From the NCBI GenBank assembly GCA_037951165.1, contig JBBDHG010000030.1:1309001-1373000 (forward strand): 64,000 bases of DNA, in the 5' to 3' direction. Positions 1 to 11,539 of the stretch are shown here, one piece after another. Origin of the DNA: Lophius americanus (taxonomy: Eukaryota > Chordata > Actinopteri > Lophiiformes > Lophiidae). Every line of letters starts with the position of its first letter. The first letter of the stretch is position 1. The translations under genes and the position numbers were made by a program. The notes beneath the pieces are model-generated. The model saw only the letters and a list, made by a program, of their open reading frames with translations. It had not been told where the DNA came from and did no database searches.

Positions 1-244
1 TCTGTACACAGGAGTGGGTCCAGTCATTATTCATGACTGTTTGTACTTTTTCATTGACTTTTTATAAGTTTTTCACCAGATGTGAAAAATTAGCATCACG
101 TTCGGCGTGAAGACAGCATTAGTTGTTTCATCTCTGTGACACAGGACGAGGTACTAACAGAGCTGAACCAGAGATCTACATCGACGTGGGCGTAGTGTGT
201 TGATCATGTATTATGTGTGAAGCTCTGATGTCTGAAGTCTGAAA

Positions 245-480
245 AGCAGCTAGTAGCAGTTAACAGCTAGTAGCAGTTAGCAGCTAATTGCAGTAAGCAG
301 CTAGTAACAGTTAGCAGCTAGACACAGTCAGCAACTAGTAGCAGTTAACACATTGTAGCAGCTGGAAGCAGTTAGCAGCTAGTAGCCGTTAGCAACTAGG
401 AGCATTTAGCAGAAGCTAAGAGCAGTTAACACCTTGTAGTAGTTAGCAGGTGGAAGCAGTAGCAAGTAGCAGCTAGTAAC
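245..480. repeat. Minisatellite, degenerate GCAGCTAGTAGCAGTTA unit
   Basis: About a dozen variants of a roughly 17-bp unit (AGCAGCTAGTAGCAGTTA and AACAGCTAGTAGCAGTTA types) follow each other with substitutions and small indels. It has no coding potential. The rest of 1-890 shows nothing recognisable. Confidence 0.8.
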
Positions 481-1084
481 AGACAAACAAAGGCGTTGTA
501 GAGGAGAAGCTCTGCTGCTCTGTGTGAAAAGAGCTTCAGTCTCTAAATTGACAATATAATCTGTCTCTGGCTCCGTCAGCCTTTAAGTCTCTAATGAGGG
601 TTCAAAGGTCACAGGTCAGTGGGATGGACACGGCTGTCAGATCTTATGTCCAGAGAGACGCCTCAGCCATGGTCACATGCCTTCACCCTGCTTCCGAACT
701 CATATATAACATTCAGCTGATGCTCATTTCATGCTCACTGCTTTAATGTCGCCCGGAACCATTTACACGGAACGTAAAAGCCCAACGGAGCAGCGCTATG
801 AATTATTTTATTGTTCGGTTATTTAAAAGAGAATGGCTTCCCTGCAGCATACATCACAGCCTCTCTGACTCAGACACTTGATATCCAACCGTGAATCCCT
901 ATCGGACCCACACCAGTCTATTAATTACTTCATGTACAGATCAGCCATTAGATTATAACCACCTGTCTGATGTTTTTTTTTTTTGTGCAAGACTTTATTC
1001 AAATTGTTCAAAATCAATTCAAAAAATGTCAATAAAAATAACCAAAAAAAAAAAACCAAACTATGTCACAAAAACAAACTTAAG

Positions 1085-1610
1085 ACATCACACACCTGTG
1101 TATTTAGTGTATGAAAATACTTACCCAAAATAAACTTCAAACAGCTCCACAACTACTAACTTTGGTGTCTATTGGCAGGTAAGACCATAAACGACTTATT
1201 TTCAGTGTCAGTCAACTTTTATCTGTTTATATGTGTCTTCGGGTGATGTATGTATTTATATTTCACATAAAAAAGGCTGTAATAACATTATATGATGAAA
1301 TAAAATAATCCGTAAATGTGCTCAGAAACCCTTTGATCACTACTGCATCATATAAATACAACAAAGTTCACGTTATTCTCCACTGTTTTTCTTGGAAAGG
1401 ATCAGGAAGTCTCTCCATTTGGCCCAGTTAGATAGAGAATGGACAAAAAATTTGCCATACATGGTATTTTGACCCAGGAAAGGGTTTTTTTGCTGCAAAA
1501 TACAGCATATGTCCACCAGAGGGAGCTATATGCACACACTACTGTGGTTGTCGAATAAATCACATATTAAATTCATATTAAAATCTAGTAATGTGCATTT
1601 TCAAAAAAAT
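1085..1610 (+). repeat. Unnamed dispersed repeat, copy A
   Basis: Shares several blocks, in the same order and orientation, with 5045-5360: a CAGCTCCACAAC..TTTGGT block, a GGCAGGTAAGACC..TTATTTTCAGTGTCAG block, a TTTTTGCTGCAAAATAC..TATGTCCAC block and a TATTAAAATCTAGTAATGTGCAT block. Family unknown; no coding region seen. Confidence 0.6.
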
Positions 1611-1639
1611 ATATGTAGCAAGACAATCTAGAAGCCCGA

Positions 1640-1725
1640 TTATGGGCCCATCGAGTTGTAGAAAGTCATGGAAGCTGTAAGGTGGAACCTCCATGGATCA
1701 GACTTGTTTGTCCACAACATCCCTG
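1640..1725 (-). mobile_element. Tc1/mariner transposase fragment (C-terminal part)
   Basis: The minus strand reads DVVDKQV, a stop, then SMEVPPYSF. This corresponds to the WDVLDKQVRSMEAPP block near the end of a fish Tc1-like transposase. It is the same family as the pieces at 53.8, 56.5-57.5 and 60.3 kb. Short and broken. Confidence 0.55.
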
Positions 1726-2304
1726 AAAGACTGAAGACGAAGAGACTTCAGGAAGAGGTTGACAGATCAACCAAAAGTGATGCTTCAAATGCGGAAGACA
1801 TAATTTAAGATTAGAATCCTAATCTGGCAGGATTTCCTCATCTTTCTGTGGAAAAACCAAACACCTCAGGAGTGGAAAGATCTTTAGCACAAACGTTTGT
1901 CTGAAACGTGGCGGTTGTTCAGACTGAGGCCAGATGGATTCCTTCATTAGAAGGAACAGAAAAATCAAGCAAGCCAAACAATCTGATTCATCCAGAACCA
2001 TTTGGATGACATCAGTAATTTCCTTTTGCATAATTGATGGGGGGAACCGATTTTGTTCATTGGAGGACACGCCGGGTCATAAAATTGAGCTATTGCATTT
2101 TAACAGCTCCAAGATTCTGGTTTCAAGCATGAGACTTAAATAAAGTGTTACTTTCTAATGAACCGATTCATTTCGTAGAACCTTTTTACAGTGTGTGTGT
2201 CTCTAGGTCTGCAAAGCATCATGGTCATAATTCATCACCAGCGAGTGATTCCTACACTAACGATTAGATTTTTTTTTTCAAATCAAGACACAATTCTGTG
2301 TCTT

Positions 2305-2335
2305 TAAATATAAATATAAATATAAATATAAATAC
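2305..2335. repeat. (AAATAT)n microsatellite
   Basis: Five to six tandem AAATAT-type units in an AT-rich stretch. Confidence 0.7.
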
Positions 2336-2459
2336 TTTTTGTGTGGGAGGTGTATTAAGATCTTAAATATAGATTTACACCTGCTGATGAGCGATTCAGT
2401 GTGGGTCATTCATGAAAAGGTATCTGAGGCATATTTCAGACCCATTTATAAGTTTAGGT

Positions 2460-3330
2460 TCAACTGGGTGATTAGGAACTCTGAAGCGCACTGTGACAAG
2501 GATGTTTGGACTGAGAAAAGAATTTCAAACATTTACAGAATTTCAAACATTTACAGCTAGAGAAGTCAAAGGTCAGTTGAATCTTTGGGTCAGAAAGTCT
2601 CCATAACCACCATCTCATCTCAGCCAACGCCAGCTGTTTGGGAGGGTAGCAGGAGAAAACCTCTGCTGTCATCCACACACAAGCTAAAGATCCTACAGTT
2701 TGACAAACACCACTGGGACTTTCAGTGGAACAAGGTCAGAGGTCAGAGGAGACCAAAGTAGAGCTTTCTGGCAACAGACATCTAAGATGGGTGTAGTGTA
2801 GCAAGAACAAGAGAAAAGGCCCTCAAACCTAATGTGAAGTTTGGTGATGGATCTATGTTGCTGTGGGGCTGTTTTTCTTCCAAAGGTACCGGACTTCTTG
2901 TTTAAAGACATCCCTCAGGGATGGGTTAAACGTAACAAAAGAATTTCACTATGTTGTATTGGCTGTATGTCATGAATAAAAGGATTTATTTTATTATGAG
3001 AAAAATAATCAGAAGTTCAAGGCAAAATCCACCCAAGAACGGTTCAGATATCTCAGAAGATAGATTTTGCTATGGCCTTTCCGGTCACCTGACATGAACC
3101 CACCAGAACATCTTTGGGATGTGCTGCAGAGGAGAGTCCACAAGGAGGAACGGTCACAGATCTTCTCCATGTGTTCTCAGGCCCCATCACACGCTGCAAT
3201 TGTGGCAAAAGGAGGCGGAGCAAAATATCAAATACAGGGGGCCAATAATTAAAGGTAAGATTGCAAAGAGTGACAGTACTCTGACAATAATTCGGGAGGG
3301 CAATGTGTGAACTTATACTTTTGCTCCAGA
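2460..3330 (+). mobile_element. Degraded Tc1-like transposon
   Basis: Frame-broken Tc1 transposase on the plus strand. Recognisable pieces are NHHLISANAS, KPNVKFGDGSMLLWGCFSS (about 2830-2890) and the catalytic-domain end FRSPDMNPPEHLWDVLQRRV (about 3085-3140). The segment ends near GGGGGCCAATAATTA (about 3240), a typical Tc1 3'-end motif. Multiple stops and frameshifts mean it is a dead copy. An exact 18-bp direct duplication sits inside at 2521-2556. Confidence 0.7.
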
Positions 3331-4380
3331 ATGAATGGATTTTGCATGATTGTTCTTCAATCATTTATACGCATAATAATGAGTGGAACATGTTTCCTCT
3401 ACGGTGTTCTGTTACTCATTGAAGCTGCATGGGTTTTTTTGATCCTGCGCAAACTTGATTTAAGTCTTTTTGTGTGGAAAAACATAAAATGTGACAGTAA
3501 ATTAATCTTTTTCCTGAGTCAGGTTCTGAAGTCATGCACATGTGCGCGCACATCTGGGGCTGATATGAAATCAGTTTTCATCAATACGACATCTAAAGGA
3601 ACAGATCGTCCTCCTGCTTCCTGTCCTCTACTCTCCTCCTGTAAAAGTCTGTACTTCCTTCCATTAGGAGAAGGAGACCATTAGGAGACCAGACTTCTCG
3701 TAGTTGGTCTTTGCTTGAGTTTTTCTTAATATCCTTCTGTTTCATCTATTTTTCATAACAGGGTTGTGGAGTCTGGCGGGGAGAAAAAGAAAGTTTGAAG
3801 CGTCTTTAGTGAAACAGAACAGGCTCATCATCTCATCCCTACAAGGCGCCTTGAAGGCACAAAGGTCTTCAAATTGAATAGTTTCCTCTTCACACCTGGA
3901 CCTTTCAGAGGGCTCCTAGTGGTCACGTGACTAAAGAGAGGATTTGATAGAACCGAGCCCATTGTGAGGAAACAATAAGCTGCTGGGATGTGAAGTGTCT
4001 CAGCGTATATTTATATGGGGCAGGGAAAAGAGCTGAGGCGGAGAAGCTGAAAAATTTATATTTTCAGAAGCACAAATGTACCGCAGAGGAAAAACCAGAG
4101 GAGTGGTCCTTTTCCTGCCCACTTAAGTAGAGTATTTTGTATTCAGGAAAATTTAGGAGCAGGCTGTGCTGAGGTACGGAGACAATAAACCGTCTGACAG
4201 CAACCGCAGAGAAAGCAAGAACTTCCTGTCCTCAGCTTGATCTCAGAGTCTTCCTGTGTTTCCTTTAAAGTCAGGAGAGACGGTTATTCACCAGTTTGGT
4301 AAGAATAGATAAAAGGGCGGATTCTAAATTGACTAACTTGATAGTTTCTCCTAATGAACGTGTCATTTCTCAGAAATTAA
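3331..4380. other. Intergenic, nothing recognised
   Basis: AT-rich sequence. The 125-aa frame across 3307-3684 has no family resemblance and no splice context. No RNA gene or named repeat was recognised. Confidence 0.5.
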
Positions 4381-4389
4381 GATGAAGAA

Positions 4390-5040
4390 CACCCCACCCA
4401 TCATCCAGGCGGATTCCGAGGTATTCCCCATCTCGAGGAGAATCGAAGAAGCAGCTACTCTTTATTGAGCGTCTTCTGGATGTTCGGAATTCTAAGGCTG
4501 AGCCCAGACACCCGCTGAAGCTCATACCTGTGATATAATACTCCTGAACTTAGGTGACACTGAGATCCTTATTGTCCTTCGCTTAAGGCAACAACTCAAG
4601 CCTGGAGGGAGCAGAAGCCTCTGGCCTTTAAGACTCTCCTGCCAGCTGAATCCCACTTAACTCCTCCAGTGTGCAAACGACAGCAGACCATGTCCTCTGC
4701 AAAGAGAAACAATTCTCAGCTCACCAAGCCGGACTCTGTCCTCACATTGTCAATATACTGAGAGACTTTCAGGACATGGAAACAAAGGATAAGCATAGTC
4801 AAACACTCACTGAGACATAGCTTTGACCCAACAAGAACCTGATAGCCTGGTATCCCATATTCCTGCAGTCCCCCAAACAGGATGCTCTGTTTGGTTCAAC
4901 GCCTTCGCCATGTCCGCCAAAGACATGTAGACTGGATGAACAGTTACCCATGACCCCTCAAACTGGCAGTATGGATAAAGAGCTGGTTTCCTGACCAGGG
5001 TAGAAGGTTTGATAACCAGTTAGAGCCTTACCTGTTCTCC
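4390..5040 (-). mobile_element. Non-LTR retrotransposon reverse-transcriptase relic
   Basis: The plus strand reads as the complement of a common fish LINE. AGACATGTAGACTGGATGA (4921-4939) is the antisense of the RT block around YMCFVDLEKAFD, and the 4680-4730 segment is the antisense of the FADD catalytic region. Internal deletions and stops destroy the frame. The same family gives the relic at 41040-41480. I do not assign the clade. Confidence 0.6.
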
Positions 5041-5044
5041 ACAG

Positions 5045-5360
5045 CGGTTATCTGGAGTTGAACCTGGCCTAAATTACATACCAAAAATGAATCAAACAAC
5101 TCCACAACGATCAGGTGCTTTTGCATAACTTTGGTATTTATGGACAGGTGAGACCTTAAATCATTTATTTTCAGTGTCAGGGACAATTACCTGTTACTTT
5201 GTGCGAGTTATCTATGATTAAACACAAAAAAGAGAGGGATTTTTGCTGCAAATACCACCTATGTCCACTAGGCTGTGGGCTTCATGCAGATACCACAGCC
5301 TTTGGCTGTGATAAAAATGTGTTTGTATTAAAATCTAGGATTGTGCATTGGGAATTTTTT
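5045..5360 (+). repeat. Unnamed dispersed repeat, copy B
   Basis: Diverged second copy of the repeat at 1085-1610, with blocks in the same order but shorter spacing. It lies directly next to the LINE relic. Confidence 0.6.
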
Positions 5361-7080
5361 TATTGAAAAATCAGAGTCCTGAGTGTGAGGATGAGTGGAT
5401 TCATCAAATTCAAATGTGTGAACCACCAGTTTGAACCACAATCGTTAAATAAAGTTGTGTTTCTCTGACGCAGAGGAGCTTCTCTTTTGGAGTCTTACAG
5501 ACATCCTGCATCCAGACGCTGTACGAAGCACCATAATGACCTGAGGGGACAGTCCTGACGGAGTGAACGTGAAACAGAGCAGTAACCAGGACACCAAGGC
5601 GCTAATGTGACCTAAAGAGTGTTGACCTAATCATTAAGGAGACAGGAACTCTTCAGCTCGCTGTAGATTGATCACCAGCAGCGTTAACACCGACTGAGCT
5701 CTCTAAACCTTTCTGATCATCACCGTTCAGAAAAGCATCCTGGGTAAAACATTACACACACTTTCCTCTCCAGATAATAGCCACGTCCCCCTGACTTTGC
5801 TCCTTAATTGAGCCTCCTGACCTTCCTTGATTTTGGCTAAGCGGCAGAGTCAAGGGGGAAAACAACGACTTAGGCTCCATGATGGGTGGAGATGGAGAGG
5901 AAGAGGTCTTCACTGATGGAGAGGAGGAGGGGAGGGTTGGGTGAGTTGATGGTGTTGCTACGTGGAGCAGCTGTGGAGGTGTTGTGTTTTGGGTGTGTTC
6001 TGGGTTTAATTCAGAGAACAACTATGATCATCAGCGATACTTCCATCTGGTCCCTCTGTTTGAAGGAGCAGTTTGTAAAATCTAGTGGTGTCTGTTTGAA
6101 GAAATAGAATAAAATATAATCTAGGTTAATTAGTGTTTAATCGGCTGAAACAAAGAATATATAAAAGAAAAACAACTTTTTTTTAAAGTTAGTTTAGAGT
6201 CAGTCCTGTCTTTCTCCAGAGGGGGCGTGTCATCTTCCTTAAACAGACAAACTGAAATCTGGCTCTAGAGAGGACTTTTCACATTTTCACGTTTTCAAGT
6301 TGAAGTGGCAGAAAGATGAAGAGGAAACTCGTCACCTATAAAAACCAACAAAGAAGAAGAAGATGGACATGGACTGGATTAATATTATCAAATTGGACCT
6401 CAAAGCTCCCGGGTCAATAGGCCGAGGTCTCATTGAGTGCCCCCGGCATGATAGTCAACCCAAATTTACGACTCAAGGAGGTTTAGATTTATTATGAAGC
6501 ACCAGAAAAAGTAACGGAGTGTCAAACCATGTAAATGGGACTCACTCCACGATCTGGAACAAAACTTTCATCAAGGTCATTTTAACAAAATGTAACGCGC
6601 CAGGAAACTCTTCTCAGAATTTCTGCACAATAATTAGCAGACGCATCTTTAAGCCTCCTGATTCTGTTCTGCTTGGAGGAGCTGGGAAAAGTCGGACCAA
6701 GGTCCCATTGATCAGAACCGTGTGATTTAACGAGGTGCTTGTGGTTATGATTGCTCAGGAGAAATCAGACTATAATAACATGAATCCAATCAAATGACGG
6801 AAAATAACTTCAGCTTTGATGAAGTAGCATTTCCAGCAAACGTTGTCCTTGATTCCAAGGGTCAATTTGTAAATTAGCAAATCAAACAGATACGCCCAGT
6901 CTCAGAGAGTCCAGCTCTCATAGAGCCCGATCCAAATGGACTGAGGGAACCTGACCGACTATTTCCTGCATTTTAGCTACAATCCAGGACTGTGACTCAC
7001 ATAAAACCCTAATTCTTATGATTGGCCCTTGAGCAATCTTTGTTAGTGTTGGACAGAAGGACAATGCCTGTCCACACAAC
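5361..7080. other. Intergenic, nothing recognised
   Basis: Several frames of 60-90 codons overlap on both strands around 5750-6110, but none shows a family motif. No RNA gene was recognised. Confidence 0.5.
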
Positions 7081-7094
7081 ACAAAAAAAACAAC

Positions 7095-7375
7095 AAATAT
7101 GCTGCCAGTAATCCAGCCAGCCAGCCTACCAACTAACCTACCAAACAACTAGGCAACCATCCAACCAAACACCCAACTAATTAAACAACCAGCCAACCTG
7201 CCGGTCATCCATACAGCAAACAAGCCACTAACCGAGTAACGTGCCAACCAAGCGACTAGTCACCAACCAACCAACAAACCCAACCCCCCAAAACCAGTCA
7301 GCCAAACCTTCAACAAACCTGCAGGTGAAGCCAACCAATCAGCCAACCGACAACAAGCAAATCAACAAACAACAG
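7095..7375 (+). repeat. CCAA-type satellite block 1
   Basis: Degenerate CCAACCAA / CAGCCAACC tetranucleotide-derived repeat with a strong strand bias (C and A on the plus strand). It interrupts otherwise ordinary sequence. Confidence 0.75.
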
Positions 7376-7731
7376 ATCAATTTTGAGCCGTCATGCAAAC
7401 AAATGGACTGAAATCATGACCTCCTTGTTTGAGGTAAAAAGTCATGTTTTTACAACGAACGACTCAGATTCCACGAAGGTTGAATCGGTGGGACGGTGTT
7501 TCTTTCATGAGAGGAGCACAGGCTGAGGCTCCTCCATCCAGACCATTAAAAGTCTTTTATTCATTTTTGTTGTGTTTGAGAATAAACAGTGCATCACCCT
7601 GGGCCTGCCTTAAAACCCTCATCCCTGAGAAGCACAGGAGTAGATGCTTCTCCTCTGATCTATCATTCCCTGTGCAGCGCGCTTCAAAGAAAGGCTCAAA
7701 TCCCCCCATGACTTCACTTTTCTGTCCCGTT

Positions 7732-7767
7732 CAGCCCTCAGCCCTCAGCCCTCAGCCCTCAGCCCTC
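7732..7767 (+). repeat. CAGCCCT heptamer repeat
   Basis: Five tandem copies of CAGCCCT. They create the Ser-Ala-Leu run in a spurious 135-codon frame. Confidence 0.85.
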
Positions 7768-8208
7768 CATGTGGCGTCTTCTACCTCTGGACTCCCTGAG
7801 AGTGTTTGTGCACGCTGTGCCTCGGCAGCAGGAGATGAGAGCATGCATTAAATATGGCGACTCTGTGTTCCTGCTTAATTTTTAATGTTCCAGTTGGCCT
7901 GAAGGGCAACTGTAAACACTGCTGGAATCTGAGGATGGCGACAACGTAAGATATGCAATAGCAGAAGACATCAGCGTTACGTATTCTAAATCCGGAGATG
8001 AGGAACCGTGCTCAGAGGGAACAGATCTGGTTCTGAGATTATCTGGGAGCAGATTGGACGGGAATGAGTTGGACTTTAGTGAAGGAGAAACTGTCTTTAT
8101 GCTCACAGAACATCTCTGAAGATGCCACTACCTCTGATTTTGCTGGATTTGATTGACAACTGAATTCATCACAGCCTCGTCAGTCATCGCTGTTTAGGTT
8201 CTTGTTGA

Positions 8209-8248
8209 AGTTCTTCACTTCCTCTGACGTTTGAGGAAGTGAAGAACT
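8209..8248. repeat. Perfect inverted repeat (16-bp arms)
   Basis: Arms 8209-8224 and 8233-8248 are exact reverse complements, with an 8-bp loop (TGACGTTT). It is followed 14 bp later by a second, longer perfect hairpin. Confidence 0.95.
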
Positions 8249-8262
8249 CCTCCAGTTCTTCA

Positions 8263-8322
8263 GTTAGATTAGCAGATCTCACTCACTACTCTCTTGTAGT
8301 GAGTGAGATCTGCTAATCTAAC
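8263..8322. repeat. Perfect inverted repeat (27-bp arms)
   Basis: Arms 8263-8289 and 8296-8322 are exact reverse complements around a 6-bp loop (TCTCTT). It lies about 70 bp before the large CCAA block. Confidence 0.97.
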
Positions 8323-8394
8323 AGATGGATGGAAGTTTGTGGGCCGTGACGGTCCATTACCTGTCTTTCTACCACATTTAGAGGAAATCTGTCC

Positions 8395-9245
8395 AGACCA
8401 GACCAACCTACCAACCAACCAACTAACCAATGGACAATTCAACCAACTATCTAACAATAAACAATCCAGCGAACAATTCCACCAACCATCCATCCATTCA
8501 GCCAATCATCCGTCCATCAACCGAACAAGGAACCAACCAATCCGCCAACCATCCAACAACAAATGAACCATTCAGCCAACCATCCAACTGAACAATCATC
8601 CATCCAACCAACTAAAGAACAAATTTGGCAACTATCCATTCAACCAACCAACTATTCATCAAGCCAAGAAACCAACCTACCAATCAATGACACATTCAAC
8701 CAGCCAACCATCCACCAAACGAACCAATGAACGAACAACCATTGTAAAATGCAACCAACCAATAAACTGTTAAACCAACCAACCATGCATACAACTAAAA
8801 ATTCCACAATTAATCCATTCAACCAATGAGTCAACCAACCAATGAACCATTAAACTAACTATCCAACCAACTAACCAACCGTCTAACCAACCAATGAATG
8901 TACCATTCAACCAACCAAAAAACCATTCAACCGACCCATTACATATTCAAGAACCAATCAATAAACAATCCATCAAACCAATGAGGCAACCGATCAATGA
9001 ACAATTCAGCTAACCACCCAAATAACATCTATCCAAACAACTACCCAACCAATGAACAATTCAAGCAACTATCCATGCAACCAATAAGCCAACCATCCAA
9101 CTGACCAACTAGCCAGCTAATCAACCAGCCAGCCAGCCATTAAACCAACTGCCAACGGAAATACAGACCTACCAACCATTCAGCCACCCATGAACCACCC
9201 TGCCAACCAACCAACTGACAGATCAACCTATCAACCAACCAACCA
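8395..9245 (+). repeat. CCAA-type satellite block 2
   Basis: About 850 bp of degenerate CCAACCAACCAATGAACCATTCAA-like repeats, all C/A-rich on the plus strand. Frames read on the minus strand (GWLVGWL) are products of this repeat, not proteins. Confidence 0.85.
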
Positions 9246-10884
9246 CCACATCATTGACCCTGTATTTACAGTCATAATCTAAAACCTGGCCTCATGTAAA
9301 AACAAGCGGAAGGTATTTACAAAAGTCAGGTCAAACATCAAAACTGCTGTTATCGATTTATTCCAGCAGAACTCTTATGCTTGAGCCTTCTGTGAGTGTT
9401 GGAACTGGAGGACAGACCCCGCCCACCAATCAACCAACCAACGCACCAAAGGAGCCAACGCGCTATTTGTTTCCCCCCATTACAAACTCTACAACATGTA
9501 TCCACAACACAATCTGCAAGGAGTTCATTTGAAGGTGTCGGCCTTCTGCCCACTCTGTCTTTGATGAACGGCTGCTGCTCTAATAATGTGCTGCGCGTAT
9601 CATTTCATAGACTCCGCCCATAGGCCACATGCTACCCCATGGGGACATTTATTATTGTCACGCCCTCCGCCTCTGCTGCATTGACCCGGTCTGAGCAAGG
9701 AGGTCAACTCCGTACGCACTCACATCATGAATCTGAGAGAGGGATGGGATTTAAACCTTGAGAAGTAAGCAAGTTAGAGTTTAGTTCTTCCTGTCCTTGG
9801 AAATTTCTCGCCGTCCTACTTCAGCCCAGATTCCAGAATGTAATATTCCTCCTGCTATCTCCCCCCGTCTCTGACTGTGAGTCTGTCCAGAGGCGATGCA
9901 AACATCACAGGGTGGGATAGAGCGGCGTGAAGGCGTGACATGTTCAGGACCGGTCCCTTTCAAGCTCCTCCATTAGTAATGGTTACCCCTAAACTAAACC
10001 AGTGTCGTCTCATGGTGTTGACGGATGAAGCACGAAATCTCTTCTCTACTGTTGAACCACAAAGGGAGTCTCAAGGGGGGACAACTTCCTGTCAGCTCAT
10101 AGCGCCATCCTCATCACCAGTCAGCATTTTCCCAAAATGTGCAAGTATCTTGATGTACTGCCAGACGCACACACGCCTCCCTCTCTCTCTGCAGACTCAA
10201 ACCCCATTTGATCCAGTCTGATAAAAGAACTGGGTCAGGATTTGAGAAATGTTCCTCGCACCGCAGCAGGGAAGCACAAACCACGCTCCCCGCCAGCAGC
10301 TTCTGCCAATGCCAATTAATCTCAGAGGGAGCTAATCATCTTATTTATGGTCATTAAGGCGGGGAGGCGCTCTCAGATGGGACTCTGCCACCGCGGAGGG
10401 AAAGGTATTAATTAATTTAGGCGTGAGATTACAAATTAAATGAGGTTAAAGTGCAGATGTTTCATGTTTGTTTGCATATTTTTTATGTTGTCTTTTTCTC
10501 TAAAATGCTAAAGATCGACATGATGGACTGTCGTGGCATTTGGTTCGGTCAGAACCACCCGAGCGATGCCGCCTTGACAACATTTGTCAACCAGGGCTAC
10601 GCTGACGTCGCTGTTATATCCTCTCCCTCGATCCACTGCGTTGCAAAAGCCTGATTGAACTCCTCTAATTAAATGGGTGTCATTAATAATCTCAAAAAGA
10701 ACATATTGACGCAACCTGACTATTTCTATGAAGTCAGCAACACGCTCTGAGATCGGATCCCATAGTGACTCCATAATGCAGATAAATACAGTGAACTGTT
10801 TTTTTTTCCTGAGCGCAGTAATAAATGAAAATAATAAATAATTAGAATAGTAATAAATAATAAATATTAAAAGATGTTTCTGTC
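9246..10884. other. Intergenic, low repeat content
   Basis: No gene recognised. 10261-10760 is free of obvious transposon sequence and has several TAATTA/ATTAAT cores (for example 10410-10420 and 10658-10690), so it might hold conserved regulatory DNA. This is untested. Confidence 0.35.
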
Positions 10885-11265
10885 AATTCATATGAGCTAA
10901 ATTTACACACAAATGGACCTATGGTTGGGAGGTTAGAGATGAGAAACTTTATTTCCCACAAAAAGTCGCCGTAATAAAAATATAAACTATTATAGTGGCA
11001 TCATCTATAGATAGATCTCCTTTAGACAATTCATATGAGCCAATCTGGACATAATCAAACATATGGATGAGAAGTAACAGTCAAAAAACTGTTTTTCGCA
11101 AAAAATCTCCCCCTAGTGGGTAAAATATGAATTTTTAAAATCCAGTATGCAAGATAGATCCCCTCGAGGCGATCCATACGCACTGAAGTCATATCGGAAA
11201 GTAAAATCGGACCAACAGTTGAGAAATTATGGCCCGGTTAATTTTTGAGGTTCTCCCCACTGTTG
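10885..11265 (+). repeat. 143-bp tandem repeat, about 2.7 diverged units
   Basis: Units start at 10885 (AATTCATATGAGC), 11028 (AATTCATATGAGC) and 11171 (GATCCATACGCAC). Each unit then has a TTTTC/TATTTCCC..AAAA..CCCC block at the same offset and ends in AGATAGATCTCC or AGATAGATCCCC. The spacing is exactly 143 bp twice. Units are strongly diverged, so the duplication is old. Confidence 0.65.
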
Positions 11266-11539
11266 GCGGAAACATGCTACAATAAATCCAGTTCTTCCTC
11301 ACACGAAGGTGTGAAGGTGTAGAATTTGAGTATCGTGTTAACACGAAGGATCTGCTGCAGCGATGAAGATTCCATAATATTCCTGATGTTCGGGGGATAT
11401 GATATGCATGCATAATGCATGAGCCTGGACCATTTCACTCTATGAACCTGGACTGTTTCAATGTGTGAACCTGGAACATTTCACTGTGTGACTCTAAATA
11501 AAATAAGTCTTGGTTTCTGTGAGCGTAAGCCTCTTTAAA

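Noticed and set aside
7444..7851. 135-codon plus frame
   Set aside because: No family motif; part of it is produced by the CAGCCCT repeat, and there is no splice or promoter context.
8269..8834. Trp/Leu/Val-rich minus frames in the CCAA block
   Set aside because: Repeat-encoded text (GWLVGWL) from the CCAA satellite.
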